32,707 nucleotides of DNA from positions 1 through 32,707 of the forward strand of contig JAFOMZ010000298.1 of NCBI GenBank assembly GCA_017421125.1, read 5' to 3'. The notes under the pieces are model-generated. The model did no database searches. It was not told the origin of the DNA and saw only the letters and a program-made list of their open reading frames with translations. The position numbers and the translations under genes are program-made. The DNA comes from Solobacterium sp. (lineage in GTDB: Bacteria > Bacillota_I > Bacilli_A > Erysipelotrichales > Erysipelotrichaceae). Below are positions 24,445-32,296 of this stretch, one piece after another (positions within the stretch are counted from its first letter, which is position 1; every line of letters starts with the position of its first letter).

Positions 24445-25443
24445 ATGAAGCATTCAAAAACAATGATCTTCCTGCTGTCAGGATTACTGCTGACAGGCTG
24501 CAGTGCAGGTTCAAAGACACCTGCCAGTACACCGGAAACAGGATCTTCAGATCCCGCTCCCACAAAGGAAGCTGAACAGCAGAAGCCTGCTGAGGAAACT
24601 GCTGCCGCCAAGGACAAATACGCCGGTTTCCAGATCGGTCAGACTGTATATGACGAAAATGATGTTGTTATTCAGCTGAAAAAGATCAGCGATGACAAAT
24701 CATATCTGACTGTTGAGTTCGATGTTGAAAACAACATGAGCGGTAAACTGCGCATCAGTGTTCAGAATATATTTGTTGATAACTGTACCGCTGCGAGAAG
24801 AAGAATGCCCGGTAATGATCTGGCCCCGGGTGAAAAAGGAACACTCAAAGAAGAGATCGAGATGAGTTACTTCCCGTTCTACATTGAAGATGCGCCTTCC
24901 GCCATTGATCTGCAGATGGATATCTGGGATCTCGATCAGAACAAAAAGATCGATCAGCGCACAGTTTCCCTAAATTCAGATCCTTCCAGGATACCACATC
25001 CCGAAGAACACATGACACTGCTTGGCGAAATGCATGAGCCGCATGAGATCAGGTACTACAAAGCCAGTGAAGCAGATATGTACGACAGTACATGTTATGC
25101 ACCGCAGGCACTGCCCGCTCGTGCATTGGCACTGCGTCAGATGCCGGAAAAGCTGAGGCAGACCTTCATCCATCCAAGCTGTATGGGCAGGAACTGGGGA
25201 GATCATTTCTACATCATTTACTTTGAAGAAACAGATGATGAGTCTCATACCTATGAAGTGATCAACATTACATTCAACGGAAAGACCGTTGATTACCATC
25301 CTTCCATCGTATCGATCCCCGGCAGAGGTTCATTCATCCGCTTCGGTATACCGGATGACATGGAACAGGAAGATGTCACATCACTCACCTTTACGATCAC
25401 CTGTGACGGCGGGTCCCCTGTTGATATCGACTGGGTATTCTGA
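24445..25443 (+). CDS. Lipoprotein of unknown function
   Basis: This 332-residue protein starts MKHSKTMIFLLSGLLLTGCSAG (in part), a clear lipoprotein signal with lipobox LTGC. A Pro/Glu/Ala/Thr-rich linker (residues 25-60) leads to a beta-rich domain (about 65-150, with VIQLKKISDD and YLTVEFDVENN) resembling the immunoglobulin-like domains of Firmicutes lipoproteins. A C-terminal domain (about 180-332) with four scattered cysteines is not recognised. The start is chosen because AAAGGAAC lies 8 bases upstream and the signal peptide begins there. It follows the MORN lipoprotein gene closely and is probably co-transcribed. Function is unknown. Confidence 0.82.
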   Translation: MKHSKTMIFLLSGLLLTGCSAGSKTPASTPETGSSDPAPTKEAEQQKPAEETAAAKDKYAGFQIGQTVYDENDVVIQLKKISDDKSYLTVEFDVENNMSGKLRISVQNIFVDNCTAARRRMPGNDLAPGEKGTLKEEIEMSYFPFYIEDAPSAIDLQMDIWDLDQNKKIDQRTVSLNSDPSRIPHPEEHMTLLGEMHEPHEIRYYKASEADMYDSTCYAPQALPARALALRQMPEKLRQTFIHPSCMGRNWGDHFYIIYFEETDDESHTYEVINITFNGKTVDYHPSIVSIPGRGSFIRFGIPDDMEQEDVTSLTFTITCDGGSPVDIDWVF

Positions 25444-25552
25444 GCCATAGAGAGAGCAGACACACAACGGACCTTATCACAAATATGAAAAGGTCTCGTG
25501 CTAAAATGTTTCATGGTATATGTCTCCTGATCAAAGACATTTCACCGAATTT

Positions 25553-25583
25553 GGCTCCGGGTTCGATTCCCCGAGCCTTTTTT
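25553..25583 (+). terminator. Hairpin terminator with a tRNA T-arm-like core
   Basis: GGCTC (25553-25557) pairs with GAGCC (25573-25577); inside, GGG and CCC enclose TTCGATT, exactly a tRNA T-loop, with a single C-C mismatch between the stems. Six T follow, then TTGTTTTTT. It can end the lipoprotein operon. The GGGTTCGATTCCC core suggests it may derive from a tRNA 3' end, but no intact acceptor stem or CCA is present. Confidence 0.6.
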
Positions 25584-25606
25584 CTTGTTTTTTACGCCTT
25601 CAAATG

Positions 25607-25664
25607 AAAAGAGGCTGTTTTATTCCTGTTAATTTAACAGAAGTTTTTTAACAGCCCCTTTTTT
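25607..25664. repeat. 58-base nested palindrome
   Basis: Outer arms AAAAGAGGCTGTT (25607-25619) and AACAGCCCCTTTT (25650-25662) enclose inner arms CTGTTAA (25626-25632) and TTAACAG (25634-25640). A T run follows on the plus strand and A/T runs flank both sides. It could be a second terminator, or a miniature palindromic element such as a MITE remnant; the copy number elsewhere in the genome is unknown from this window. Confidence 0.5.
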
Positions 25665-25669
25665 GATTT

Positions 25670-25720
25670 GGAAATATCATATATTTCCATTGATGAAAAC
25701 GATATATTTATAAGTATAAG
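25670..25720 (+). promoter_or_regulatory. Dyad and possible promoter upstream of the 25768 gene
   Basis: GGAAATAT (25670-25677) and ATATTTCC (25681-25688) form a perfect 8-base dyad with a 3-base centre. TTGATG (25690-25695) and TATAAG (25715-25720) are 19 bases apart, a little long for a promoter. The dyad just upstream of the -35 could be an operator. Confidence 0.35.
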
Positions 25721-25767
25721 AGACCGATCACAGATTATCATTGATCAGTATCAGGACAGGAGAATAT

Positions 25768-27588
25768 ATGCAGTACACAAAGATCAAAGCATCATGCATC
25801 CGCGCCAAGGACAGACTGAACAGAACATTTCTTGTAAGACCCGACATCGATCTGGAAACACTGGGCTGTGTGATCTGCACAGGTTTTCACGCAGAGTATG
25901 AACATGCGTTTTTATTCCATGTGCATAAAACCGCTTATGTTCCGGAGTCGTGGCTGGACAGCTTCAACACTGACTTTCTTTCCATGAGGGGCAGGACGCT
26001 CAGTGATCTGGGTCCTTCATTCCGCTTCACATATGATACCGGTGATAACTGGGAGTTTGAGTGCAAGGTATATAAACGTCCTGTTGATTATGCATCCGAT
26101 GAAATTGCGGTCATCATTGACGGAGCAGGAACCGGGATCTGGGAAGACAACGCCTGGGGATTCGATCGCTATCTGGGGGGAGAGATCCCGCCTGATACAA
26201 GTGAAGATCTGGAAGACATCGATTGGTATATGCCGTGGAATCTCGATCTGGATCAGGTCAGTGACACTGATATGTTTGACCTGGAAGACGAGCAGGATCG
26301 TTTCAATACGCTGCTGCCTTTGGATATTGATACTTACCATGAACATAATCCTGTGAGTTCTGTTCCGTATGATCATACTGAAGAAGATTCCATCTGGCAT
26401 ACATTCCATGAATATCTGGATGACTACGCACCAGGTCCGCAGGAGATCAGGGCCATATTTGATGAATTCAGAAGAGTGTGCGGTGTACTGAAAGAAAACG
26501 GAGAACTGCCTGAACGGTTCGACGATCTGGAACAGACCGGCGCTGATTTCAGTGACCTTTATTTCCTGATCTATGACATGCCCTCTCAGCTGTTTATTGA
26601 AGACAATGAAGAAGACATCGTTTCATACGTGAAAGAACTGAAAAGCATGTTCATTTTTGAACGGGAAGAATATGAAGAATTAACTGATTCTCTTGCTGTT
26701 GCATATAACCAGCTGAAAGAAAACAAGAATGCTCAGAAAGAACTCGATGAATGGCGTGAAAAATATCCGGACAGTTTCAACATGTATGCACGTCAGGTCC
26801 ATCTGTACGGGCAGATCAGAAAGCTGAAGGATGCTGAAGCACTCCTGAACAAGCTGGACATCATGCATATGGAGATCAATGACGAAAACTTCAGACTTTT
26901 CCTGTCAGCAGCCGGTTTCTACCGGTTAAAGGGCAGCAACCGGAAAGCAGATCAGCTTGAAGAACAGATCGAACGTTATCGTGAACAGCGGGCAGAAGAC
27001 ACTGATGATGAAGACGATTATGATGACGATGATGACGGCTTTGATGAAGAAGACTATGATGAAGAGGACTTCACTGACCGTCATATGTCAGATATGATGC
27101 GCCGGATCATCATCTCGGACGCTGACAGGATCTTCCGGGAAAACATGGAAAAATACAGAAGCGGCATGACAGAAGAGACAGGACAGGCCTTGCTGGAAGC
27201 TGCCGCCCGTTCCTTCCTGCTGAACAGGAAATACTGGATCAGTACAAAAAAGAACGGTGATCCCAGAGCCAGACGCATAGACGGAAGATCATATATCGTT
27301 TTATATACAGATCCGAAGGCAGCGGAAAAAGACGGTGTCAGTAAACCTGTCATGTCCAGTTCATCAGAAATGATGATGTACTCTGAAAGGCAGCGGAAAC
27401 ATACCGGTTATCTGATCGATCCCCAGCCGGGATCAGACGGCTTTATCTTCCGGGAGGAAGCTCTTATGGATAAACTGTACGATCTGATGACTGTATTCAC
27501 AGACCAGATCATAGAAGAGCGCAAACTTGAATTACAGTATATCGGTATCGATGATCCTGACATTGATGAAGACGATATTCCATTCTGA
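25768..27588 (+). CDS. Multidomain protein: pRiA4b ORF-3-like, helical repeat and SseB-like parts
   Basis: This 606-residue cytoplasmic protein begins with a pRiA4b ORF-3-like domain (residues about 20-140; FRFTYDTGDNWEFECKVY near 85-102 and IIDGAGTGIWED near 116-127, PF07929). Residues about 210-400 are helical and TPR-like. A very acidic run of Asp and Glu follows at about 411-437. The C-terminal 120 residues, with RSYIVLYTDPKAAEKDG near 506 and TGYLIDPQPGSDGFIF near 550, look like an SseB N-terminal domain. No enzyme motif is seen. pRiA4b ORF-3 domains occur in transposon passenger and plasmid genes, but their role is unknown. The start at 25768 has AGGAG 7 bases upstream. It appears to be a single-gene unit closed by a strong terminator. 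The SseB-like and TPR assignments are less certain than the N-terminal one. Confidence 0.78.
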   Translation: MQYTKIKASCIRAKDRLNRTFLVRPDIDLETLGCVICTGFHAEYEHAFLFHVHKTAYVPESWLDSFNTDFLSMRGRTLSDLGPSFRFTYDTGDNWEFECKVYKRPVDYASDEIAVIIDGAGTGIWEDNAWGFDRYLGGEIPPDTSEDLEDIDWYMPWNLDLDQVSDTDMFDLEDEQDRFNTLLPLDIDTYHEHNPVSSVPYDHTEEDSIWHTFHEYLDDYAPGPQEIRAIFDEFRRVCGVLKENGELPERFDDLEQTGADFSDLYFLIYDMPSQLFIEDNEEDIVSYVKELKSMFIFEREEYEELTDSLAVAYNQLKENKNAQKELDEWREKYPDSFNMYARQVHLYGQIRKLKDAEALLNKLDIMHMEINDENFRLFLSAAGFYRLKGSNRKADQLEEQIERYREQRAEDTDDEDDYDDDDDGFDEEDYDEEDFTDRHMSDMMRRIIISDADRIFRENMEKYRSGMTEETGQALLEAAARSFLLNRKYWISTKKNGDPRARRIDGRSYIVLYTDPKAAEKDGVSKPVMSSSSEMMMYSERQRKHTGYLIDPQPGSDGFIFREEALMDKLYDLMTVFTDQIIEERKLELQYIGIDDPDIDEDDIPF

Positions 27589-27600
27589 GAACAACGGATC

Positions 27601-27624
27601 GGGACTGCAGCGCAGTCCCTTTTT
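27601..27624 (+). terminator. Terminator after the 25768 gene
   Basis: A perfect 8-base-pair stem, GGGACTGC (27601-27608) with GCAGTCCC (27612-27619), has a 3-base loop and five T. Confidence 0.88.
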
Positions 27625-27646
27625 CATGATCTGTGTTCATGGTACA

Positions 27647-27691
27647 GAAAAGGAGCAGTATTCAGCGGTTCATCCCGTTCAGACTGCTCCT
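27647..27691 (-). terminator. Terminator after the TIM-barrel protein gene
   Basis: AGGAGCAGT (27651-27659) pairs with ACTGCTCCT (27683-27691), with a smaller internal stem; on the minus strand TTTTCTG follows. Confidence 0.7.
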
Positions 27692-27697
27692 CCTGTT

Positions 27698-28795
27698 TTA
27701 CTCTTTCACTGCCCGGATATGTTCGTCCGGTGCCAGCATGACATCCCATGCCAGCACTGCCCCATCCATTCCACCTGCTTCCAGGATCTTCATGGAAGCA
27801 CGGATATAGGCAGGATCTGTCCGGGCAATGTCTTCCCGGTAATTGACTTCGATGCCGGGATACTTTCTGCATGGCAGATCACGGAACTCCTTCAGCTGCT
27901 GTTCCAGGAATGCTTCATTTGTATCAATATCAGGATAGTTCCGGGTATGCGGCAGGCTCTGCTTCATAAGCCGGTATTCATAACCGATGCCTGCAGGTGC
28001 TTCGGTCTTCCGGTACAGCATCGGTTTGATGAAGTCTGCTTCAGCCGAGATCTCTCTGTAGGACTGTCCGACAAAACGGCTGAGCAGCGGCGCATAAAGA
28101 TCCAGTCCGACTGTCAGTCCTTTGGCATGGAAATATCTGCACAGTTCAGCAATACGCTCTGCAATGAGTTTCCCTTTCAGCTCGAAGAACTGCTCTGCCA
28201 GCGGATCCGTGAATGTGAAGCCTGTGCCCGGAACATAGCCGGCTGTTTCCAGGAATGCATCCCCTTTTTCTGCATATGCTTCAGAAACATGAAAAAGTGA
28301 CAGTCCATGTTCAGCATAGGCTTTCCGGCATGCAGGACACCCGCAGCTCAGTACTCCCGAAATACCTCCGACAAATGACTGTGTGCGGATCTTGTCAAGA
28401 AAGACTCCGTCAAAGCCGCAGTCAGAAAAATATGTCTCATAGATCTGCTGCACGTTATGCATGTTGTTTTCACTCAGCGGACAGCTGAACGCAAAGTTTT
28501 CCCCTTCCTGCAGGGCTAGGCTTCCGACGGGTCTTCCGTTGATATCCAGTGCTTCTTCTGAAGGAAGCAGATCCCCGGTCTCGGAGAATACCGGAAGCCA
28601 CAGGATCATATCAATGGATCTGCTGCGGAGGAAGTCACCGACTGTACGGTACAGCCCGGCATTGAGGTTCCAGCCGATCAGGACTGCCCTGACCGGGACG
28701 ATGTCTGTAATGGTATTCAGACGCTTGATGATATCGTCTGCTGTATAGTTCTGTGTATGCCAGCCGCCGGCAAATACCTGAAGCATGTATTCCAT
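27698..28795 (-). CDS. TIM-barrel glycoside-hydrolase-like protein
   Basis: This 365-residue protein has no signal peptide and looks like an (alpha/beta)8 barrel: strand-like stretches such as VRAVLIGWN near residue 36, MILWLPVF near 64, FDGVFLDKIR near 127, LTVGLDLYAPLL near 225, ADFIKPMLY near 250 and GAVLAWDVM near 347. FDGVFLDKIR followed by CGCPACRKAY is typical of putative glycosyl hydrolases in which the Asp is near the active site and the cysteines mark a conserved loop. The substrate and the exact family cannot be read. AGGGGGAG precedes the ATG. It is a single-gene unit with its own TATAAT box and terminator. Confidence 0.75.
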   Translation of the reverse strand: MEYMLQVFAGGWHTQNYTADDIIKRLNTITDIVPVRAVLIGWNLNAGLYRTVGDFLRSRSIDMILWLPVFSETGDLLPSEEALDINGRPVGSLALQEGENFAFSCPLSENNMHNVQQIYETYFSDCGFDGVFLDKIRTQSFVGGISGVLSCGCPACRKAYAEHGLSLFHVSEAYAEKGDAFLETAGYVPGTGFTFTDPLAEQFFELKGKLIAERIAELCRYFHAKGLTVGLDLYAPLLSRFVGQSYREISAEADFIKPMLYRKTEAPAGIGYEYRLMKQSLPHTRNYPDIDTNEAFLEQQLKEFRDLPCRKYPGIEVNYREDIARTDPAYIRASMKILEAGGMDGAVLAWDVMLAPDEHIRAVKE

Positions 28796-28816
28796 ATGAT
28801 CTCCCCCTTTATGACC

Positions 28817-28831
28817 GAACAGGAACTGTTC
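28817..28831. promoter_or_regulatory. Operator-like dyad in the leader of the TIM-barrel gene
   Basis: GAACAG and CTGTTC (28817-28822 and 28826-28831) form a perfect 6-base dyad with a 3-base centre. It begins about 8 bases downstream of the predicted transcript start, a common place for a repressor site. Confidence 0.4.
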
Positions 28832-28845
28832 TGCTGATATGCACC

Positions 28846-28851
28846 ATTATA
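28846..28851 (-). promoter_or_regulatory. -10 box of the TIM-barrel gene
   Basis: A perfect TATAAT on the minus strand predicts a start near 28839 and a leader of about 44 bases. The -35 position falls inside the neighbouring terminator stem and is weak. Confidence 0.45.
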
Positions 28852-28864
28852 ATATGCTGCCGAT

Positions 28865-28895
28865 AAAAAGACCCCGTTTCATTCATACGGGGTCT
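28865..28895 (-). terminator. Terminator after the large lipoprotein gene
   Basis: Perfect 9-base arms AGACCCCGT (28869-28877) and ACGGGGTCT (28887-28895) are followed on the minus strand by TTTTTAT. Confidence 0.85.
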
Positions 28896-28916
28896 GTGTG
28901 TGTCAGGTATCCGGTA

Positions 28917-30725
28917 TTACTCAGCTTCAAAGTCGAAGTTGACCAGCGCGCCGCCATTCTGTTCAAAAAAGTCAATGCCGACAAGCATTCCGGTATCTTC
29001 ATTGTAGATCGCGGTCGTTTTCAGGCTTCCGACTGAATCAGGGCTGACTCTGCCGTATCCCTGTTCGCTCAGCAGTTCTTCATAGCTGCCGAGGAGATCT
29101 TCAGCTTCCTTTACAGTCGCAAATTCCTGGCTGAGTGCGAGATATAACTTATAATCCAGATTGTTGCGTGTCTTATAGAAGTTTCTCAGGTCACGTGCCG
29201 TGATCGGTGCCTTCAGGTCGATCGCAGGGAAACCTGCATCCTTGATCATTGTTTCAGCTTCTTCAGCAGAGATGTAATGTTCTGCCTTGTAGAGCAATGA
29301 AACTGTATCATCATCCGCGAACTGATAACGGAAGCTGTTGTGTCCTTCTTCAGACTCATAACGCTCCGGATCTTCTTCATCAGCAGCTGTTGATTTGAAT
29401 CCGTTCGATGTGAGGCTTTCCAGATATGCTTTCAGATAGCTTTCTGCTTCTGCCTTGTCATTGAAGTCCATGTCAACGTAGAGCACGTTGTCATAGTTGA
29501 AGAAATACATCCATGATTCTGTCGTTTCATCAGCCAGATCCTTTGCGCTGATATTGCTGAAGTTATCGGACTCAGGCAGTGCTGTGAAGCCTTTCGGAAC
29601 GATCACATTGTTGACTGCTTCAAGACCTTCATATACAGGGATATCATAGTACTTCCGGGCATTCATATTGACGCCGTTGTCATATGATACATCGACCTGG
29701 GAATAGCAGTTGTAGTCTTCTCTCAGGATCCTTCTGTAGCATGTTCTTTCATTGCCGTCTTCATCTGTGAAAGTCGCTTCTGTGAAGCCTTCATCCAGGA
29801 GCAGCTGAATATAATCAGCCATGTCTTTTTCTGTCGCATGGGAATCACGTGTTCTGGCAACTTCCTCGTTGAAGAAGGATTCCTGGTCATTTGTGAATGC
29901 ATATCCTGCATAACGCGGGAACGGTACAGCATCCCTGCCGTACGGCGGCAGGAATACGGAATTGAGAATGAACTCATCCATTTCATTCCAGTCAGTGCGT
30001 GCTTCAGGATAGACGGGTGCTTTCATCCAGGCTTCCGCTGCTCCGTTGCCTTCTGTCTCCCCAAATGTGAGTGTAATGTCGATGTCATCGTAGTTGACGC
30101 GGGCAACCATGTCCTCATCTACTTCAGCCTTCAGGTGCACTGTCTTGGGATCAACATCATCCATGACGATATATACTTCATGCATCAGTCTGACAGCGTT
30201 GTCGCTGTAGCCGACGAATGACTTCATGGTATCCTTGACGGAATCTTCATAGGATACGAATGTCAGCGGTTCATCCTGCTGGTTGTAGAACAGGTTGTAA
30301 ATGTTGCCGTCAGACATCGCGCCTGCCCACTGATTGGGCAGTTTGTTTTCTGCGGCTGTCAGCGCGTCTCCTTCACCGAGGAATGTGACTTCATTGACTT
30401 TGTCACCATCAGGGTATCCCTGGAATGTTTCATTGTTGACGCTCATGACGACGAAGTCTTCATGCAGGTCATCCTGATAGTCAAATGTGATCTGGTCTTT
30501 GGAATGTACCAGTGTCTTCAGGAATTCCGGTGCATCCATTGTGTAGCCGCCTTCGCTGAGTTTTGCCAGGAAGTTGTCCATTGCTGTTTCGGATATTTCG
30601 GCATTGCTCATTTCACTCTGGGGTGTTTCTGTATTCGTTTCAGGTGCCGTATTTCCCGAGCAACCTGCCAGCATCAGACTTAACACGCCTATGAAAGCGC
30701 CTGTTGTTTGATAGATTTTTTTCAT
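28917..30725 (-). CDS. Large lipoprotein of unknown function
   Basis: This 602-residue protein starts MKKIYQTTGAFIGVLSLMLAGC (in part), a lipoprotein signal with lipobox LAGC, followed by a Thr/Glu/Asn-rich linker. The rest is acidic, with several stretches that look like short alpha/beta repeats (for example EAMIQLLLDEGF-like segments near residues 300, 420 and 480, where a helix is followed by a Gly and a strand). No enzyme motif or named domain is recognised. GGAGG lies 6 bases before the ATG at 30725; an in-frame start at 30788 would remove the signal. It is transcribed alone, with a Fur-box-like sequence over its promoter, so a link with metal supply is possible but unproven. Confidence 0.82.
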   Translation of the reverse strand: MKKIYQTTGAFIGVLSLMLAGCSGNTAPETNTETPQSEMSNAEISETAMDNFLAKLSEGGYTMDAPEFLKTLVHSKDQITFDYQDDLHEDFVVMSVNNETFQGYPDGDKVNEVTFLGEGDALTAAENKLPNQWAGAMSDGNIYNLFYNQQDEPLTFVSYEDSVKDTMKSFVGYSDNAVRLMHEVYIVMDDVDPKTVHLKAEVDEDMVARVNYDDIDITLTFGETEGNGAAEAWMKAPVYPEARTDWNEMDEFILNSVFLPPYGRDAVPFPRYAGYAFTNDQESFFNEEVARTRDSHATEKDMADYIQLLLDEGFTEATFTDEDGNERTCYRRILREDYNCYSQVDVSYDNGVNMNARKYYDIPVYEGLEAVNNVIVPKGFTALPESDNFSNISAKDLADETTESWMYFFNYDNVLYVDMDFNDKAEAESYLKAYLESLTSNGFKSTAADEEDPERYESEEGHNSFRYQFADDDTVSLLYKAEHYISAEEAETMIKDAGFPAIDLKAPITARDLRNFYKTRNNLDYKLYLALSQEFATVKEAEDLLGSYEELLSEQGYGRVSPDSVGSLKTTAIYNEDTGMLVGIDFFEQNGGALVNFDFEAE

Positions 30726-30752
30726 AAAACCTCCGTATTCCGGTCTGTCCGG

Positions 30753-30780
30753 ATCATATTTACAATCATTATCATGATTG
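30753..30780 (-). promoter_or_regulatory. Promoter with a Fur-box-like sequence upstream of the large lipoprotein gene
   Basis: TATGAT (minus strand, 30753-30758) is a likely -10. Just upstream, TGATAATGATTGTAA (30760-30774) matches 13 of 15 positions of the Fur-type TGATAATnATTATCA. The same stretch contains the perfect dyad CAATCAT/ATGATTG (30763-30769 and 30774-30780). A repressor bound here would cover the promoter. It could also be the site of another regulator. The remaining 30781-30884 is AT-rich with no clear feature. Confidence 0.45.
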
Positions 30781-30884
30781 GTCGACATTTGTCATCCTAA
30801 TATTAGCGGAGATTTTTTCATTTCTCAATACCAAACCGGAAACACTTATGACATTTTTAAACATTTTCATATATTAAAATTAGC

Positions 30885-30923
30885 GAAATAAAGACCCTCC
30901 CTGCATACTTCACAGGGAAGGTC
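30885..30923 (-). terminator. Terminator after the isomerase-like gene
   Basis: GACCCTCCCTG (30893-30903) pairs with CAGGGAAGGTC (30913-30923) with one mismatch; on the minus strand TTTATTT follows. Confidence 0.75.
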
Positions 30924-30935
30924 CTTCATAGCTGC

Positions 30936-32285
30936 TTAATTGAAACGTCTGACCTCAGCCTTGAACATATGGGCAAGCATTTCCAGTTCATCCGCGACAT
31001 CTTCATAGATGACAGCGTAATGCGGTTCCCAGCCTTCCCTGACTGCTTCATACACCATCGATTCCGCAGGACCGTTCATTTCAAGGACTGTGGATGTACC
31101 GAAGAACTGCTTCGGTCTGTCCAGTGCCTTGCCGGAAGCGATGAAGAAACGGAATGTCCCGTCGGGATTCCTCCCGATCCTGAATACCGTCGCATGGTCG
31201 CTCTGCTCACAGCCGAACTCCATGGTCGGACCGATATGCCTGTTGCAGTGTTCACCGATGCAGGCACCTGTGTCTTTTCTTGCAAGTGAGCATGCGGCTG
31301 TTCCGCAGTGCCAGAATGTCAGGGTGTTTTCCTGTTCATTCAGGGATACCGGATCCCCGAAGAAGACTGCCCTGCCGCTCAGCTGCATGCCGATCCACAT
31401 GGACAGCGCTCCGTACATGTCCGCCTCACAGGCTGCTGCCACGCCAAGGTCATTCAGCATGGCCAGCACCGAGCAGACAGGTGTTCCGAATGAGGTGAAG
31501 AAATCCGGCCAGCATCTCGAAGCGACAGCACCGATCCCGTTCTTTTTGACGAATACATCATATGCTTTATAGATCCTCGCAAAGTCAAGCCTGTTCTTTT
31601 CCGGCGTATCCATCAGCCCGACTGTCCTGTTCAGCGCGTCCTGCAGGTATTCCCTGCATTCTTCATCTGTATAGGACTTTGCCAGATCGATCAGTTCTCT
31701 TGCCTCGATGGCATCCTGGCGGACACCGAATACTTCCAGCATGTCATTGTCAAGCGCACGTCCGAAGCCGAAGCCCTGGGGTGTATGTCCGATTGCGCAT
31801 ACCTTCAGTGACTGCATGGCAAAGCGGACACGCGCTGCGCTGATCATTTTCTTTGCGGCTTCACGCACCTGTTTTTCTTCCGGTCCGCCGTATACATATT
31901 CAAACGGTTCCTGCTTGAACTGACGGATCGTGTTGGCTGCGGAGAACGCGCCGGTCAGGGCATTCAGACGGAGCCTGCCCCCGTCGATCACAGGTTCCCT
32001 CAATGTCCATAACAGCAGCGGTACATTGCGGAAACGGTGCATGACTTCCGAAGTATATGCCGCATTGGCAAATGTCAGGTTCTGCAGGATGATCAGGTCC
32101 GGCTCCAGCGTATCGAGATACGCACTCAGCTGATCTGTACTCAGGATCTTCTCTTCGGGAACGATGATGTCATCGCAGAACTCCCTTAACATGGCAATTG
32201 AAGACTGAAACTGCTCCTCGGCAGAGGGCATATGGAATGTACCTACTCCCATCGGTACATAGACTGCCTGAAAACTTTTATGCAT
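30936..32285 (-). CDS. L-fucose/L-arabinose isomerase-family sugar isomerase
   Basis: This 449-residue protein has the two-part layout of the fucose/arabinose isomerase superfamily: N-terminal Rossmann-like domains (DLIILQNLTFANAA near residue 63, LLLWTLREP near 90) and a catalytic domain with CEADMYGALSM near 287, FFGDPVSL near 308 and FWHCGTAACS near 324. These Glu, Asp and His positions match the divalent metal ligands of the family. It is shorter than classical FucI (about 590 residues). The enzyme should interconvert an aldose and a ketose in the cytoplasm. It lies 11 bases after a DUF4867 gene, with GGGAGTG as ribosome site. As I recall, short members of this family next to DUF4867 occur in Firmicutes clusters for sulfoquinovose use, so a sulfosugar isomerase is possible; this is not proven here. 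Confidence 0.82.
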   Translation of the reverse strand: MHKSFQAVYVPMGVGTFHMPSAEEQFQSSIAMLREFCDDIIVPEEKILSTDQLSAYLDTLEPDLIILQNLTFANAAYTSEVMHRFRNVPLLLWTLREPVIDGGRLRLNALTGAFSAANTIRQFKQEPFEYVYGGPEEKQVREAAKKMISAARVRFAMQSLKVCAIGHTPQGFGFGRALDNDMLEVFGVRQDAIEARELIDLAKSYTDEECREYLQDALNRTVGLMDTPEKNRLDFARIYKAYDVFVKKNGIGAVASRCWPDFFTSFGTPVCSVLAMLNDLGVAAACEADMYGALSMWIGMQLSGRAVFFGDPVSLNEQENTLTFWHCGTAACSLARKDTGACIGEHCNRHIGPTMEFGCEQSDHATVFRIGRNPDGTFRFFIASGKALDRPKQFFGTSTVLEMNGPAESMVYEAVREGWEPHYAVIYEDVADELEMLAHMFKAEVRRFN

Positions 32286-32296
32286 AATTCACTCCC

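Larger units (their letters stand above)
25444..25767. other. Structured intergenic region, 324 bases
   Basis: In order it holds: a hairpin with arms GACCTT (25470-25475) and AAGGTC (25490-25495); a hairpin ATGTCT/AGACAT (25520-25525 and 25535-25540); the tRNA-T-arm-like hairpin and U tract at 25553-25583; the palindrome at 25607-25664; the dyad at 25670-25688; and the promoter of the gene at 25768. The first three hairpins could be parts of one short RNA. I could not fold them into a complete tRNA or match a known riboswitch. Confidence 0.5.

Noticed and set aside
25489-25583. A complete tRNA gene ending in the GGGTTCGATTCCC hairpin.
   Set aside because: No proper acceptor stem, D-arm, 7-base anticodon loop or CCA could be found; the only pairing for an acceptor stem has mismatches, so at most it is a remnant.
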